A stretch of 33,647 nt of DNA from Candidatus Puniceispirillum sp. (GCA_020724065.1 DYHQ01000006.1:6538-40184), one strand, 5' to 3'. Shown: positions 24,726 through 33,554, numbered from the stretch's first letter. Notes: a model not told the origin generated them from the sequence alone. Numbers and translations are program-made.

Positions 24726-27194
24726 ATGAGGCGTTGTATGACAACAGGGCTACTGCTTCTTTTTGTAGGCGCCATGATTGCGCTGGCAGGTGAGCCCAGC
24801 AAGACATCCGTGACAAGAAACAACACCGTCCTGCCGGCTACGGGAATGAAAGAACCCTCCACGGTCCGGCACCTTGATGAAGTCATCTACTTTGAAGATT
24901 GGGAAAGCGGTCTGAATGGCTGGACTTCCCGTGATCTGACAGCCACTCCCGGTACTTGGCACATTGATACATGGAACGCCTTCGGCGGTACCGGTATGTC
25001 CTGGTGTATGGGCCAACATCCAGTCTATTGCGACACAGTGGGCTATGATAATGACTGGTATATGGTACTCGATTCACCTCCAATCACCTTGCCGGCGGGA
25101 AGCTGCTCACTCACCTTCTGGAGTCGAGTGGCGTGCGAAATGCCCGCTGGTGCTACCACTCCGTACAACGGTTGGGATGGGGCCAATATCAGGATTTCAA
25201 CGGATGGGGGGGCGACCTGGCCTTTCATCGCCAACACCTATGTCAACCCGCACTATGACCGAACCAGTCTGTATAGTTTCGGCTTCCAGCATGGTGAAGG
25301 GCCTGGCGTTCCCGGTTGGGTTGGCAACTACCACATCAACTGGTTTCTTCAGACGGTTAACCTCAGCTCCTGGGCTGGGCAGACCGTACGCCTTCGGTGG
25401 GCTCTTGCTTCCGATCCCGCCTGGTGTACTTGCGATGGGCCGAACCAGCAATGGGCCTACGGCTGGCAGGTGGACAATATCCGCATATTCAGCGGCACGG
25501 ACACGACTTTCACCCACAACGGCGACAATGACACGGGGTGGCTAAGCCATAGCAACCAGCCGATTGGCGGAGACCTTTGGCGCGTAGCCGAATGTAACCA
25601 TCCGACTCCTCCACCCTGTCCGCCACCTTCGGGGACTCATTATTTGGCATGCAATGATCCCGTGACCCGCCAGTACAATGACAACATGAACAATGAGGTT
25701 GTCTCGCCTTACATTGACCTGAGAAGCCTGGAATTTGGCACGGCGGTCGTGGATTTTCAGGTGGCAGGTTATCTGGGCAGTAGCTCCGACAGTTTCCCCG
25801 ATTGTGATTATTGGCATTGGGAAGTGACTCCCGACAGTGGACTCACTTGGTACTTTGCGTCCAACCCTTGTGGTCTGGGCGCCCCCAACTATGTCCACCC
25901 GGATGCACCAGACGATTGGTGTCTGTATAGTCAATGCTACGGTCTGTCAGGCTTCGACGCATCCTGCTACATCGGTTCGGTGATTCGGATGAAGGCGGTC
26001 TTCGAGTCAAATGATGACGCCATTGTGGGTGTCGGTCCCTGCTTTGATGACATCACTCTGACCTACACTTCCGGATACACGAATGACATGACCTGCTATT
26101 CGCTTCAGGTTCGTTTCCCGACAAACGAGGGACGCGCCGCCCGCGGCATAGCTTATTTCATGGATAATGGCTCCGATGATCAGACCGGCGTGCCCGCATG
26201 GTGGAAGGAGTACGGAGGCACGGCGCTTCGATTCCTGCCGAATCTTACACTGGCATCAGGGCAAACGGAATCGCGCGCGTTCACTTGGACGCCCGCGTCA
26301 ACAGGGGACAAGACGGTGATGGCTTGGACAGTCCTCGCCGAGGATGAGAATTTCTCCAATGATACCAGCTACTGCCGGGACATTGATGTGCGAGGAGCTG
26401 CCGCGAGTTTGGAGCTGGGATATGACAACCGCTCCGTGCACTGGCGTTTCAACTATGCCGCGGGGGAAGGCGCCATGACGAGATTTACGCCGGCAGCGGA
26501 TACCATTGGCCTGCCATTCGATCTGAACACAGTTCGCATGCAGTTTGATGCGAGTCAGACTGGAGCCCAGGAGATTGGCCTTCGCATTTACGAAGACCAA
26601 GGAGGTACCCCGGGCGTTATGATATATTCGGAGGCCGTGACCGTATCAACTCCCGGAGATGTTGCTCCGAACTGGAAAGAGGTGAGTCTGACCGGTGTGC
26701 CCGGGGCAATAGGCATGGGCGGCGATTTTTGGGTCTGGCTCGAGGTGCTGAGCTCGGAACCCGACCAGCGCTACCCTCAGATCCTTGGAGACGACGCCGA
26801 GCCCTGGGACAATCATGAGCACTTCTACACCTATCAGAGTGGTGGCGTGCCCGATGAGCAACCTTTCTTCTACATGATGCGGGCGTTGGTCACGTCGGAT
26901 GTTGCGGCGGATGTCAAGGAATTCTCTCCGTTGAACTACAGCTTGGACCAGAACTACCCGAATCCCTTCAATCCGGTCACGGAGATCCGATACAGCATCC
27001 CGCGCACTGAGAAAGTCAGTTTGCGTGTGTTCAATCTGCTCGGCGAGGAAGTCGTTTCCTTGGTTGACGGCACTCAGTCTGCTGGTGCGCATAAGGTCAA
27101 TTTCGATGCGACAGCCCTGCCATCCGGCATCTACATCTACAAGCTCCAAACCAATGGCTACACAGCATCCAAGAAGATGGTGCTGATGAAGTAA
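24726..27194 (+). CDS. Secreted multidomain protein with T9SS type A sorting tail
   Basis: 822 aa from ATG 24726, six nt after GGAGG; a TTG two codons upstream is in frame but lies within the spacing. The signal peptide (about 1-21) ends in ALA. An N-terminal ESGxxGWT domain (about 50-265) resembles MAM or immune-inhibitor-A-type beta sandwiches, with a second similar module after it. A CARDB-like domain (about 455-555) and another beta module follow. The C-terminal T9SS type A sorting domain (about 740-822) shows DQNYPNPFNP, FNLLGEEVVSL and PSGIYIYKL, ending ASKKMVLMK. No catalytic motif was seen, so it is probably a surface or extracellular binding protein. The tail implies secretion by a T9SS encoded elsewhere. 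It shares the ESGxxGWT domain with the C25 peptidase. Confidence 0.85.
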   Translation: MRRCMTTGLLLLFVGAMIALAGEPSKTSVTRNNTVLPATGMKEPSTVRHLDEVIYFEDWESGLNGWTSRDLTATPGTWHIDTWNAFGGTGMSWCMGQHPVYCDTVGYDNDWYMVLDSPPITLPAGSCSLTFWSRVACEMPAGATTPYNGWDGANIRISTDGGATWPFIANTYVNPHYDRTSLYSFGFQHGEGPGVPGWVGNYHINWFLQTVNLSSWAGQTVRLRWALASDPAWCTCDGPNQQWAYGWQVDNIRIFSGTDTTFTHNGDNDTGWLSHSNQPIGGDLWRVAECNHPTPPPCPPPSGTHYLACNDPVTRQYNDNMNNEVVSPYIDLRSLEFGTAVVDFQVAGYLGSSSDSFPDCDYWHWEVTPDSGLTWYFASNPCGLGAPNYVHPDAPDDWCLYSQCYGLSGFDASCYIGSVIRMKAVFESNDDAIVGVGPCFDDITLTYTSGYTNDMTCYSLQVRFPTNEGRAARGIAYFMDNGSDDQTGVPAWWKEYGGTALRFLPNLTLASGQTESRAFTWTPASTGDKTVMAWTVLAEDENFSNDTSYCRDIDVRGAAASLELGYDNRSVHWRFNYAAGEGAMTRFTPAADTIGLPFDLNTVRMQFDASQTGAQEIGLRIYEDQGGTPGVMIYSEAVTVSTPGDVAPNWKEVSLTGVPGAIGMGGDFWVWLEVLSSEPDQRYPQILGDDAEPWDNHEHFYTYQSGGVPDEQPFFYMMRALVTSDVAADVKEFSPLNYSLDQNYPNPFNPVTEIRYSIPRTEKVSLRVFNLLGEEVVSLVDGTQSAGAHKVNFDATALPSGIYIYKLQTNGYTASKKMVLMK

Positions 27195-27224
27195 CGAGGT
27201 GAGATTCTTCTGTGGGGAATATGA

Positions 27225-27260
27225 GGGTCAGGTGCAGCCTAAGCGCCTGACCCTTCTTGT
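27225..27260 (+). terminator. Rho-independent terminator after the first T9SS protein gene
   Basis: GGGTCAGG (27225-27232) pairs perfectly with CCTGACCC (27246-27253), with further inner pairs, and is followed by TTCTTGTT. It lies 30 nt after the stop. Confidence 0.75.
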
Positions 27261-27374
27261 TCAGGAATAGTCCGGGATGTGCTTGATCTCGCCCAGCTCG
27301 CGCGGTCGGACAGAGTTGAAAACAAACAATAGATTTCCAGAGAGCCACAGTCGAGTTCACAAGGAGGATACATC

Positions 27375-29273
27375 ATGGTTCGGAAATCGTTTGGCCTATT
27401 GACACTCGGGGCTATCGGTGTCGCCCTGCTTTGGGCAGCCCCAAGAAGCACATTGCTGAAAGAAACACTGCACATGTACCCAGTCACAGGAGGCTCAGTT
27501 GAGTCGCAATCTCGCCTTCCGCGTATGATTGCAGAGCCGCCTCTCTGTTCTTTGGATGACTATGTAGGAACCGTCCACACGGCCGGAACGACGGAGTACG
27601 ACAACCAACACAATGGGACTTGTGGCAGGATGCTTGATGTGAATGCTGGCGGGATGGTCTCCGTCACATGGACCAATATACTCATGGGCGACTTTCGATG
27701 TGTCTATGCCAATCTCTGGAATCCTTTGCTCGGGGATTTTGTCTACGATTCCATCGGTTATCGAATAGACAATTCCCTACGCGCGGGCTACATTTGCCAA
27801 ACAGCGCTGAGTAACGGACATTTCTGTTTTGCCTTTCACCAGTTGACAACGACTTCGGAGATGCATCCTGTGACCGCTATTCCTCCTGTTATTGTGGGAC
27901 CCAACTACTATTTTCCTGATTTGGAATTCATTTGGCCTAAGATTAACGACGATATCAATGGTACGCTTCACATGATTTCGACTGAAAATCCAGGTGAAGC
28001 GTGCATCCCCCTGCGCATGGCCTATTCCCGGGGCACCCCAATCTTTGACTCTGAGGGATTCCCAACCGACATCCATTGGGACAGTTTCGGAATAAACGAT
28101 TTTGAATTGTGGGATACTGTGACGGTCATCTCACCCGATGTCGCTTGCTCGCGCCGTTCGCTTCGGTGTGCCGTCGCTTTCTGCCATCCCATGAGTGACC
28201 CGTTCGAGGACTACACCCAGATCGAGAACGAAGTCTATCTGCGTGTTTCCGAGGACGGCGGGCTGAACTGGGGCGAGTTTCGTAATATCACCCAATGGAC
28301 ACCTATGAGTGGAGGAATCGGAGATACGCTGCGTGCGTATGTGGATGTGTCTGTCCTGCTTGATGAGGAAGACAGAATACACCTTGCCTTCACCACCATC
28401 CGTTATGTTGACGAAGGACCTGATTCTGGGCTGTATGGGATCGCGTCAAAGATCTTTCATTGGAGCGAAGAAACGGATTTCTTCAGCTTGGTTGCTGACG
28501 GCTGGTATGAAGGCTATGAACCGGGAATATGGCAGCGCAATGTTCAGCGACCGAGTTTGGCTATTGATACGCTGACAGGCTGCCTTTACTGTTCGTATAT
28601 GCAATATGACACGACGACTTGCAGCGAGAACGGCTACCCAATGGCTGATGCCTTCGTGACCGTTTCGACAAATGGCGGGTGCTCTTGGGCCGCTGGCACG
28701 AATGTAACGAACACTACACCAGACATGAATCCGGTTCCGACCGGTGCCTCCATGCACGAACGCGATGTGACGGTAGCGCCTTTAGTGACAGATGGATTCT
28801 TGCACATGGAATACATCTTGGACAAAGATGCGGGGAGTATGGTACACGGTGAAGGGATGGCAACCTTCAATCCGGTGATTTATCAGCGCATTCCCGTGGA
28901 TCAGATTGCGATCTCGCCACTTTTGCCCGAGTATCCAATGCATTTCGACTCGACGGGCTTTCCGCACTGCGAATCGCGAGTCTCAGCTGGTCAAGACCAT
29001 CTTCCGGAGCGATTCTCGCTCTACCAAAATTACCCGAATCCGTTCAATCCGACAACGACACTGCACTTTGAGCTGAGGCAAGCTGGAAAAGCGACACTCA
29101 TTGTCTACAATGTGCTTGGACAGGAGGTAGCGAGGCTGCTGAGCAATGAATGGCTTGCGGCAGGAGTGCATCAAATCAGGTTCGACGGCTCGAACCTGCC
29201 CTCGGGAATCTATATTTATTCCTTGCTTTCGGATGTTCGTGTCGCTTCCAAGAAGATGGTGCTGATGAAATAA
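27375..29273 (+). CDS. Secreted BNR/sialidase-like protein with T9SS type A sorting tail
   Basis: 632 aa, ATG 27375 behind a perfect AAGGAGG. The N-terminal hydrophobic segment (about 5-21) is a signal peptide. The body looks like a beta-propeller of the BNR/sialidase type: Asp-box-like motifs VSEDGGLNWGE (about 292) and VSTNGGCSWAA (about 430), with aromatic repeats between. I see no clear sialidase active-site set, so it may only bind glycans or protein. The C-terminus (548-632) is a T9SS type A domain with YQNYPNPFNP, YNVLGQEVARL and PSGIYIYSL, ending in the same ASKKMVLMK as the preceding gene. A separate transcript is likely because a strong terminator lies between them. No clear promoter was found in 27261-27374. 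Confidence 0.82.
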   Translation: MVRKSFGLLTLGAIGVALLWAAPRSTLLKETLHMYPVTGGSVESQSRLPRMIAEPPLCSLDDYVGTVHTAGTTEYDNQHNGTCGRMLDVNAGGMVSVTWTNILMGDFRCVYANLWNPLLGDFVYDSIGYRIDNSLRAGYICQTALSNGHFCFAFHQLTTTSEMHPVTAIPPVIVGPNYYFPDLEFIWPKINDDINGTLHMISTENPGEACIPLRMAYSRGTPIFDSEGFPTDIHWDSFGINDFELWDTVTVISPDVACSRRSLRCAVAFCHPMSDPFEDYTQIENEVYLRVSEDGGLNWGEFRNITQWTPMSGGIGDTLRAYVDVSVLLDEEDRIHLAFTTIRYVDEGPDSGLYGIASKIFHWSEETDFFSLVADGWYEGYEPGIWQRNVQRPSLAIDTLTGCLYCSYMQYDTTTCSENGYPMADAFVTVSTNGGCSWAAGTNVTNTTPDMNPVPTGASMHERDVTVAPLVTDGFLHMEYILDKDAGSMVHGEGMATFNPVIYQRIPVDQIAISPLLPEYPMHFDSTGFPHCESRVSAGQDHLPERFSLYQNYPNPFNPTTTLHFELRQAGKATLIVYNVLGQEVARLLSNEWLAAGVHQIRFDGSNLPSGIYIYSLLSDVRVASKKMVLMK

Positions 29274-29292
29274 TCCTGGGTGGGAGAAAGAA

Positions 29293-29327
29293 AAAATCCC
29301 GACAGGTTTTCGGCTGGTCGGGATTTT
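29293..29327. terminator. Bidirectional terminator between convergent genes
   Basis: AAAATCCCGAC (29293-29303) and GTCGGGATTTT (29317-29327) form a perfect 11 bp stem with a 13 nt loop. T runs appear on either strand, serving both the T9SS protein gene (rightward) and the LptF/LptG gene (leftward). Confidence 0.85.
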
Positions 29328-29345
29328 CATTACGCCGATTTCTTG

Positions 29346-30524
29346 CTATGAAGCGGGTCTATTTCTGCGGAAAATTCTTACGATTCTGTCCCACGGAATG
29401 GCCAAAGCGCTGCGGGTTTGACGCCAGAGAAGAAAGAGTCCCAAAGCACCCATGAGAACATTGGGAGACCACATCGCCACAGCGGGACTGATGAAGCCTC
29501 GTTCGGCCAGGTCTTCTCCCCCAATCAGGAAAACCCAATAAATCAAAAAGAAGAAAATCGAAAATCCCGCCGCCACGCCGAGGCCTCCTCGCTGCGCCGA
29601 AATGCCGAGCGGAACTCCCAAGAGCACAAAAATGATGCAGGCCACGGATATCGAGAACTTCTTATTGATTTCCACCCAGTATCCGGCCAGTTGCTTTCGA
29701 TTCCTCGCAGGGTCCTTTTGCAGCTTCCGAACCGTTTCATACATTTGATGAAGGTTCATCTCGCGGTCGCTGCGCCACTGGCTGTCCGTTCTCTCCAGAA
29801 GAGTCCCCGGTGCTTTCACACGAAACATCGCTCGTTCAAATTGCGTTCGCTGATATTCTTCCGGTTTCACTTTGGACGCGCGACCAATCTCCCCATCCGT
29901 CAGCATAAACAAGAATCCCGCCTCGACCGAGTCGTATTCGAGAAAGCCCCGCCTTGCGGTTATCGTCGTGTGCCACTCGGGATCGTTCTCGTCGTAGACA
30001 ACAATATCCCCCATGCGAGAGCTGCGAGGGTCAATCTCGCGCGCATAGAGAACATAGCCCGGAATGTCGAAGAGAAAGACTCCCGCTTCCAAGACCATTG
30101 TCGGTCGCTTGCGGTGAATATCCGATTGCAGGACGCGCGACCGGTGGTTCATGATAGGAAGAATCTCATTTTGAAACTCGACGAGGAAAGCCGCCGGCAA
30201 AACTGAGGCCACCAAAGGAGGAAGGAGCAATCGTGTCGGGCCGACGCCGCACGCTTTGAGTGCCGTGATCTCACGCTCGGCGGCCATCCGCCCGAACGAC
30301 GCAACGGTTGCCACCAGCACGGCCATCGGCACAGCCAAGGCAATCATCCACGCCAGATTCAAGAAGAAGAATTCAAAGATGGTAGCCAGCGGCAGGCCTT
30401 TGTCGGCAATCCGTCCCAACATCTGGAAAACGAGATTGAGCACAAAAATAAATATGATAAGCCCCAGACTGAAGAAGAATGGAGCGATATGCTCACGCAG
30501 GATATAACGAAAGAGGATGCTCAT
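29346..30524 (-). CDS. LptF/LptG family LPS export permease
   Basis: 392 aa from ATG 30524; the frame opens 17 codons upstream but MSILFRYILREHIAPFFF is the typical family beginning. There are three N-terminal membrane helices, a periplasmic beta-jellyroll region (about 130-270), and three C-terminal helices including VPLGISAQRGGLGVAAGFSIFFFLIYW. The family forms the LptB2FG transporter that lifts LPS from the inner membrane to the Lpt bridge. F and G cannot be told apart with confidence here and no second copy lies next to it. The helix motif EREITALKACGVG, which contacts LptB, is intact. Confidence 0.9.
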   Translation of the reverse strand: MSILFRYILREHIAPFFFSLGLIIFIFVLNLVFQMLGRIADKGLPLATIFEFFFLNLAWMIALAVPMAVLVATVASFGRMAAEREITALKACGVGPTRLLLPPLVASVLPAAFLVEFQNEILPIMNHRSRVLQSDIHRKRPTMVLEAGVFLFDIPGYVLYAREIDPRSSRMGDIVVYDENDPEWHTTITARRGFLEYDSVEAGFLFMLTDGEIGRASKVKPEEYQRTQFERAMFRVKAPGTLLERTDSQWRSDREMNLHQMYETVRKLQKDPARNRKQLAGYWVEINKKFSISVACIIFVLLGVPLGISAQRGGLGVAAGFSIFFFLIYWVFLIGGEDLAERGFISPAVAMWSPNVLMGALGLFLLWRQTRSALAIPWDRIVRIFRRNRPAS

Positions 30525-30584
30525 GGATAGCCCATTGCCGTACGAATGAACTGCCCGCAACAGCATAATATACAAACAAACAGC

Positions 30585-30613
30585 TTGATTTTAAAATGGA
30601 TTTTGGATATATT
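30585..30613 (+). promoter_or_regulatory. Sigma-70-type promoter for the tRNA-Ser locus
   Basis: TTGATT (30585-30590), 17 nt spacer, TATATT (30608-30613), facing the tRNA-Ser(UGA) gene. The predicted start is near 30620. The transcript would read through a run of hairpins (30652-30742) before the tRNA. It may also supply the R-M genes downstream. Confidence 0.55.
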
Positions 30614-30651
30614 TGAAAACAAGGCGATTAGCGAGTTCTTGTCGCCGTTGT

Positions 30652-30742
30652 GGGTGTGTCACCCGCTTGAGACTGACTCGCCGAGCAGGGTCGCCTGACC
30701 CTGCCGAAACCAAGCCGCCGCGGCGGGTCTCCAGACCCGCCC
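30652..30742. repeat. Cluster of REP-like palindromes
   Basis: Three perfect hairpins in 90 bp: GGGTG/CACCC (30652-30664), GCAGGGTC/GACCCTGC (30685-30704, loop GCCT), and GGCGGGTCT/AGACCCGCC (30722-30741, loop CC). They are GC-rich, lie between genes and resemble dispersed REP-type elements. Only one cluster is seen in this window, so dispersal is not shown. Confidence 0.55.
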
Positions 30743-30775
30743 GGCATTCTATCACGATAGCGCCATTGCCGATCT

Positions 30776-30864
30776 GGAGGACTAGACCTAACTGGTAAGG
30801 CAGCGGTTTTGAAAACCGCCGGGCCTCACGGCCCTTGGGGGTTCGAATCCCTCGTCCTCCGCCA
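30776..30864 (+). tRNA. tRNA-Ser(UGA)
   Basis: Acceptor stem GGAGGAC/GTCCTCC with discriminator G and encoded CCA (30862-30864). Anticodon arm GCGGT-TTTGAAA-ACCGC gives anticodon TGA. A long variable arm GGGCC/GGCCC marks a class II tRNA. The T arm has TTCGAAT. The D arm (GACC...GGCA) pairs poorly, the only weak part. Confidence 0.88.
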
Positions 30865-30940
30865 AGAAAATGAGGGATGCAGAGGCAGAAGTCAGTGGGT
30901 GAATTATGGGCCTGACAGTACTGGAAATTGAAGTCGGCAA

Positions 30941-30955
30941 TCCGGCAAAGCCGGA
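30941..30955. other. Small hairpin between tRNA-Ser(UGA) and the tRNA fragment
   Basis: TCCGGC-AAA-GCCGGA at 30941-30955. A T-rich tract (30970-30982) follows about 15 nt later, so any terminator activity is doubtful. No gene was seen in 30865-31005. Confidence 0.3.
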
Positions 30956-31005
30956 AGCATTGGCATGACTTTTCTCTTTTTTGGATTTTGGATTTTCTGC
31001 TTTCC

Positions 31006-31068
31006 GGAGAGGTGGCCGAGTGGCTGAAGGCGGCGGTTTGCTAAACCGTTGTATGGTGTGAAGCACTG
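31006..31068 (+). pseudogene. 5' fragment of tRNA-Ser(GCU)
   Basis: It matches the intact gene at 33555 from the acceptor 5' strand through the anticodon loop (TTGCTAA) into the variable arm, with three differences. It then diverges at 31069: the T arm and 3' acceptor strand are missing. A loose ACCGG...CTCCTCT remnant at 31077-31092 might be a decayed 3' end. It cannot form a working tRNA. Confidence 0.75.
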
Positions 31069-31118
31069 CGGCGAGGCACCGGATTCTCCTCTATGATAAT
31101 TGCCACACAGAAATAGAC

Positions 31119-32705
31119 ATGCAGACCACAAAACGACTACTCACAATCAAGGAAGCAAGCGAATGGGCAAGTCAATTTCTCCACAGAGACGTTGGCGAAT
31201 CCAATATTTCCTATCTAATCCAGTATGGAAAAATACAAAGGCACGATGGCGGTAACGGCACACTTGTCGATTTAGCCGAATTGAAAAACTACTATCAATC
31301 ATACCATGGTAGGAGAGAAATCCGTTGGAAGGCAAAATTGGGCGATGATCTAAACTGGGCATTGTCTTTTGATCACCTAAGAGAGAAGGACACAACCAAA
31401 CATGTTCATCGTCTCCACCCGTACAAAGGAAAGTTTATTCCTCAGCTCGTCGAATACTTTCTGGGGCCACACACGGACGATTTCAAGAAGCAAATATTTT
31501 TCAAGAAAGGAGATATCGTTCTTGATCCATTTTCAGGGTCAGGAACAACGTTAGTGCAGGCAGCCGAGATGGGAATCCATGCAATAGGTGTGGATATCTC
31601 TCGTTTCAATTGCATGATCACGGAAGCGAAGTTGCAGAACTATTGCTTTGATTCACTCGAAGATGACGTAAATAGAGTAAGGAAAGCCATCTCGGACTAC
31701 GAGGCCGACGGTCGCGTATCTGCTTTTGAGGATGAACTACTGGAGAAAATGGCTGATTTCAATAACATGCATTTCCCAAGCCCGGAATTCAAATACGAAA
31801 TCCAACGAGGGCAACTTGACGAGAGTAGATACGCAGCCGGAAAGGAAAGAGAATTTCTGAGAATCTACGGTGACCTCGTCAGGAAATATGGTATTGAGTT
31901 GAATCATTCTGCAAGCAAGACCTTTTTGGACAAGTGGTACCTAAAAAACGTCCGCAAAGAAATCGATTTTGCATTTGAACAAGTTAGGAAAATCAAAGAC
32001 ATTAAGAACAAAAAAATGTTGGCGGTCATTTTGAGCCGAACAATCAGGTCATGCCGTGCAACAACGCATTCTGATTTAGCCACGCTTAAACAGCCACAAA
32101 TAACGACCTACTATTGTTGGAAACATAAGAAAATTTGCAAGCCGCTCCTCTCAATAAGAGCGTGGTTTGATCGCTACTCGATTGACACAATATGTCGGTT
32201 GAAAACCTTCGCCGAATTGAAGACGGACGCACAATATGTGGTTCTCGCAGCGGACTCTCGAACGGTTGATATCTTCAAAGAGGTAGAAAAGAGAAACAGA
32301 GAATTACATGAGTCTCTGAAGAAGCAAAAGATCAAGGGCATTTTTACCTCGCCACCTTACGTTGGTCAGATTGACTATCACGAACAACATGCCTACGCAT
32401 ACGATCTTTTCGGTTTTGGGCGCAGAGACGAGCTGGAAATAGGACCGCTTTACAAGGGGCAAGGTGCGGAGGCACAAGCATCTTATGTTGATGGAATTTT
32501 AAAAGTCTTGCTAAATTGCAGAAAGTCTCTGACTGTTGATCCTGATATATTTCTTGTAGCGAATGACAAGCATAATCTGTATCCGGAAATTGCAGAGAAG
32601 GCAGGCATGAAAATTCTAAATCGGTTTAGGCGGCCGGTATTGAACCGAACTGAACGGGATCGAACTCCATATTCAGAAACAATCTTTCACTTAAAGTACA
32701 AATAG
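31119..32705 (+). CDS. Type II DNA methyltransferase, probable N4-cytosine, with N-terminal HTH
   Basis: 528 aa. Residues about 7-60 look like an excisionase/MerR-type helix-turn-helix (LTIKEASEWASQFL...LVDLAELKNYY). The methylase core begins with RLHPYKGKFIPQ (98-109). Motif I, DPFSGSGTT (136-144), binds AdoMet; motif IV, TSPPY (410-414), is the catalytic loop. TSPPY is more typical of N4-cytosine than N6-adenine methylases. Motif I precedes IV with about 260 residues between, which likely hold target recognition. ATG 31119 has no good ribosome site. It protects host DNA from the nuclease encoded 4 nt downstream. AT-rich base use sets it apart from neighbours. The specificity is unknown; GGNCC would be expected if the partner is TdeIII-like. 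Confidence 0.85.
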   Translation: MQTTKRLLTIKEASEWASQFLHRDVGESNISYLIQYGKIQRHDGGNGTLVDLAELKNYYQSYHGRREIRWKAKLGDDLNWALSFDHLREKDTTKHVHRLHPYKGKFIPQLVEYFLGPHTDDFKKQIFFKKGDIVLDPFSGSGTTLVQAAEMGIHAIGVDISRFNCMITEAKLQNYCFDSLEDDVNRVRKAISDYEADGRVSAFEDELLEKMADFNNMHFPSPEFKYEIQRGQLDESRYAAGKEREFLRIYGDLVRKYGIELNHSASKTFLDKWYLKNVRKEIDFAFEQVRKIKDIKNKKMLAVILSRTIRSCRATTHSDLATLKQPQITTYYCWKHKKICKPLLSIRAWFDRYSIDTICRLKTFAELKTDAQYVVLAADSRTVDIFKEVEKRNRELHESLKKQKIKGIFTSPPYVGQIDYHEQHAYAYDLFGFGRRDELEIGPLYKGQGAEAQASYVDGILKVLLNCRKSLTVDPDIFLVANDKHNLYPEIAEKAGMKILNRFRRPVLNRTERDRTPYSETIFHLKYK

Positions 32706-32709
32706 ATTC

Positions 32710-33519
32710 ATGCTATTGACGCAAGAGCAACAAGACAGAATCAGTGAAGTTGTCAAGGACATATTATTGAAAAGAATTGGCAACTTCCCAGAAGTGGGTG
32801 CTCAGATTCGTAACGCCCCATTTCACAGTGGATTTCTGGAATGTTTCAGGGAACGGCTTATGCCACTAAACATAAAAATGCCCTACTTAATTGCCATAGC
32901 CAGTTGGTTGCATGGACTAAACACTTCTCTTGCGTCAGGATTTGAAAATATTTCACATATACTGTCGGGTGGCTACAAGCGTAAATTCACTGGACCATAT
33001 AGCCTGGTGGTCAAAACCACGCAAGCTTTTCAAATAGAGAACATAATACGCGATTTGAAGACAGGCAGCCATCTGCCAGATTTGAGTAGAGAGAACAGTC
33101 TGATTTTTGACTATTCAGATTCCGATGACGAAGTAGGTTCTTTGCCGTTCACGGTGGACACCTACATAGAAAGACAAAATGAGATTATCGCGATTGAGTT
33201 GAAGTCCGTAAGGCCAAATTCTGGAGAAGGACGAGGTGAGAAACAAAAAATACTGTATGGGAAAGCTGCTCTCAAACTGGCGCACCCAAATAAGAGTATT
33301 AGATTTCTTGTTGGATTTCCGTTCGACCCGACGTCAGAATTGCCAACCGGATATAACAAGGAAAGATTTTTTGACTATCTAATCGAGTTTAAGAAGTTTT
33401 TTTCTCAGGAGGAAGTCCTAATTGCCGACGAGTTATGGGACTTCCTTAGCGGCAATCGTGAGACAATGAGTGCCATTTTGAATGTAATAGCAGAAACGGT
33501 GTCACAAGTAAGGAATTGA
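32710..33519 (+). CDS. Type II restriction endonuclease, TdeIII-like
   Basis: 269 aa, starting 4 nt after the methylase stop without a clear ribosome site, so probably translationally coupled to it. A PD-(D/E)xK-type core is visible: Asp150 (in FTVDTYIER), then Glu163 and Lys165 in IAIELKS, followed by strand IRFLVGFPFDP and a GYNKERFFDYL segment. The wording recalls the TdeIII/MjaII family that cuts GGNCC, though I cannot confirm this without a search. It is adjacent to a methylase in an AT-rich insert, so a type II R-M role is secure even if the specificity is not. The stop overlaps a promoter-like sequence for the next tRNA. Confidence 0.75.
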   Translation: MLLTQEQQDRISEVVKDILLKRIGNFPEVGAQIRNAPFHSGFLECFRERLMPLNIKMPYLIAIASWLHGLNTSLASGFENISHILSGGYKRKFTGPYSLVVKTTQAFQIENIIRDLKTGSHLPDLSRENSLIFDYSDSDDEVGSLPFTVDTYIERQNEIIAIELKSVRPNSGEGRGEKQKILYGKAALKLAHPNKSIRFLVGFPFDPTSELPTGYNKERFFDYLIEFKKFFSQEEVLIADELWDFLSGNRETMSAILNVIAETVSQVRN

Positions 33520-33545
33520 TTAGGTAAGGAAAATATAGACATAAT
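33516..33545 (+). promoter_or_regulatory. Promoter-like sequence for intact tRNA-Ser(GCU)
   Basis: TTGATT (33516-33521), 18 nt spacer, CATAAT (33540-33545), predicting a start at about 33552, just before the tRNA. It sits across the restriction gene stop, inside the putative island. Confidence 0.4.
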
Positions 33546-33554
33546 TCTTTCACC

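Noticed and set aside
30776-30864. Selenocysteine tRNA
   Set aside because: Considered because of the yge-type, selenium-linked cluster, but the anticodon is TGA (reads UCA) and the acceptor stem has the normal length, so it is serine.
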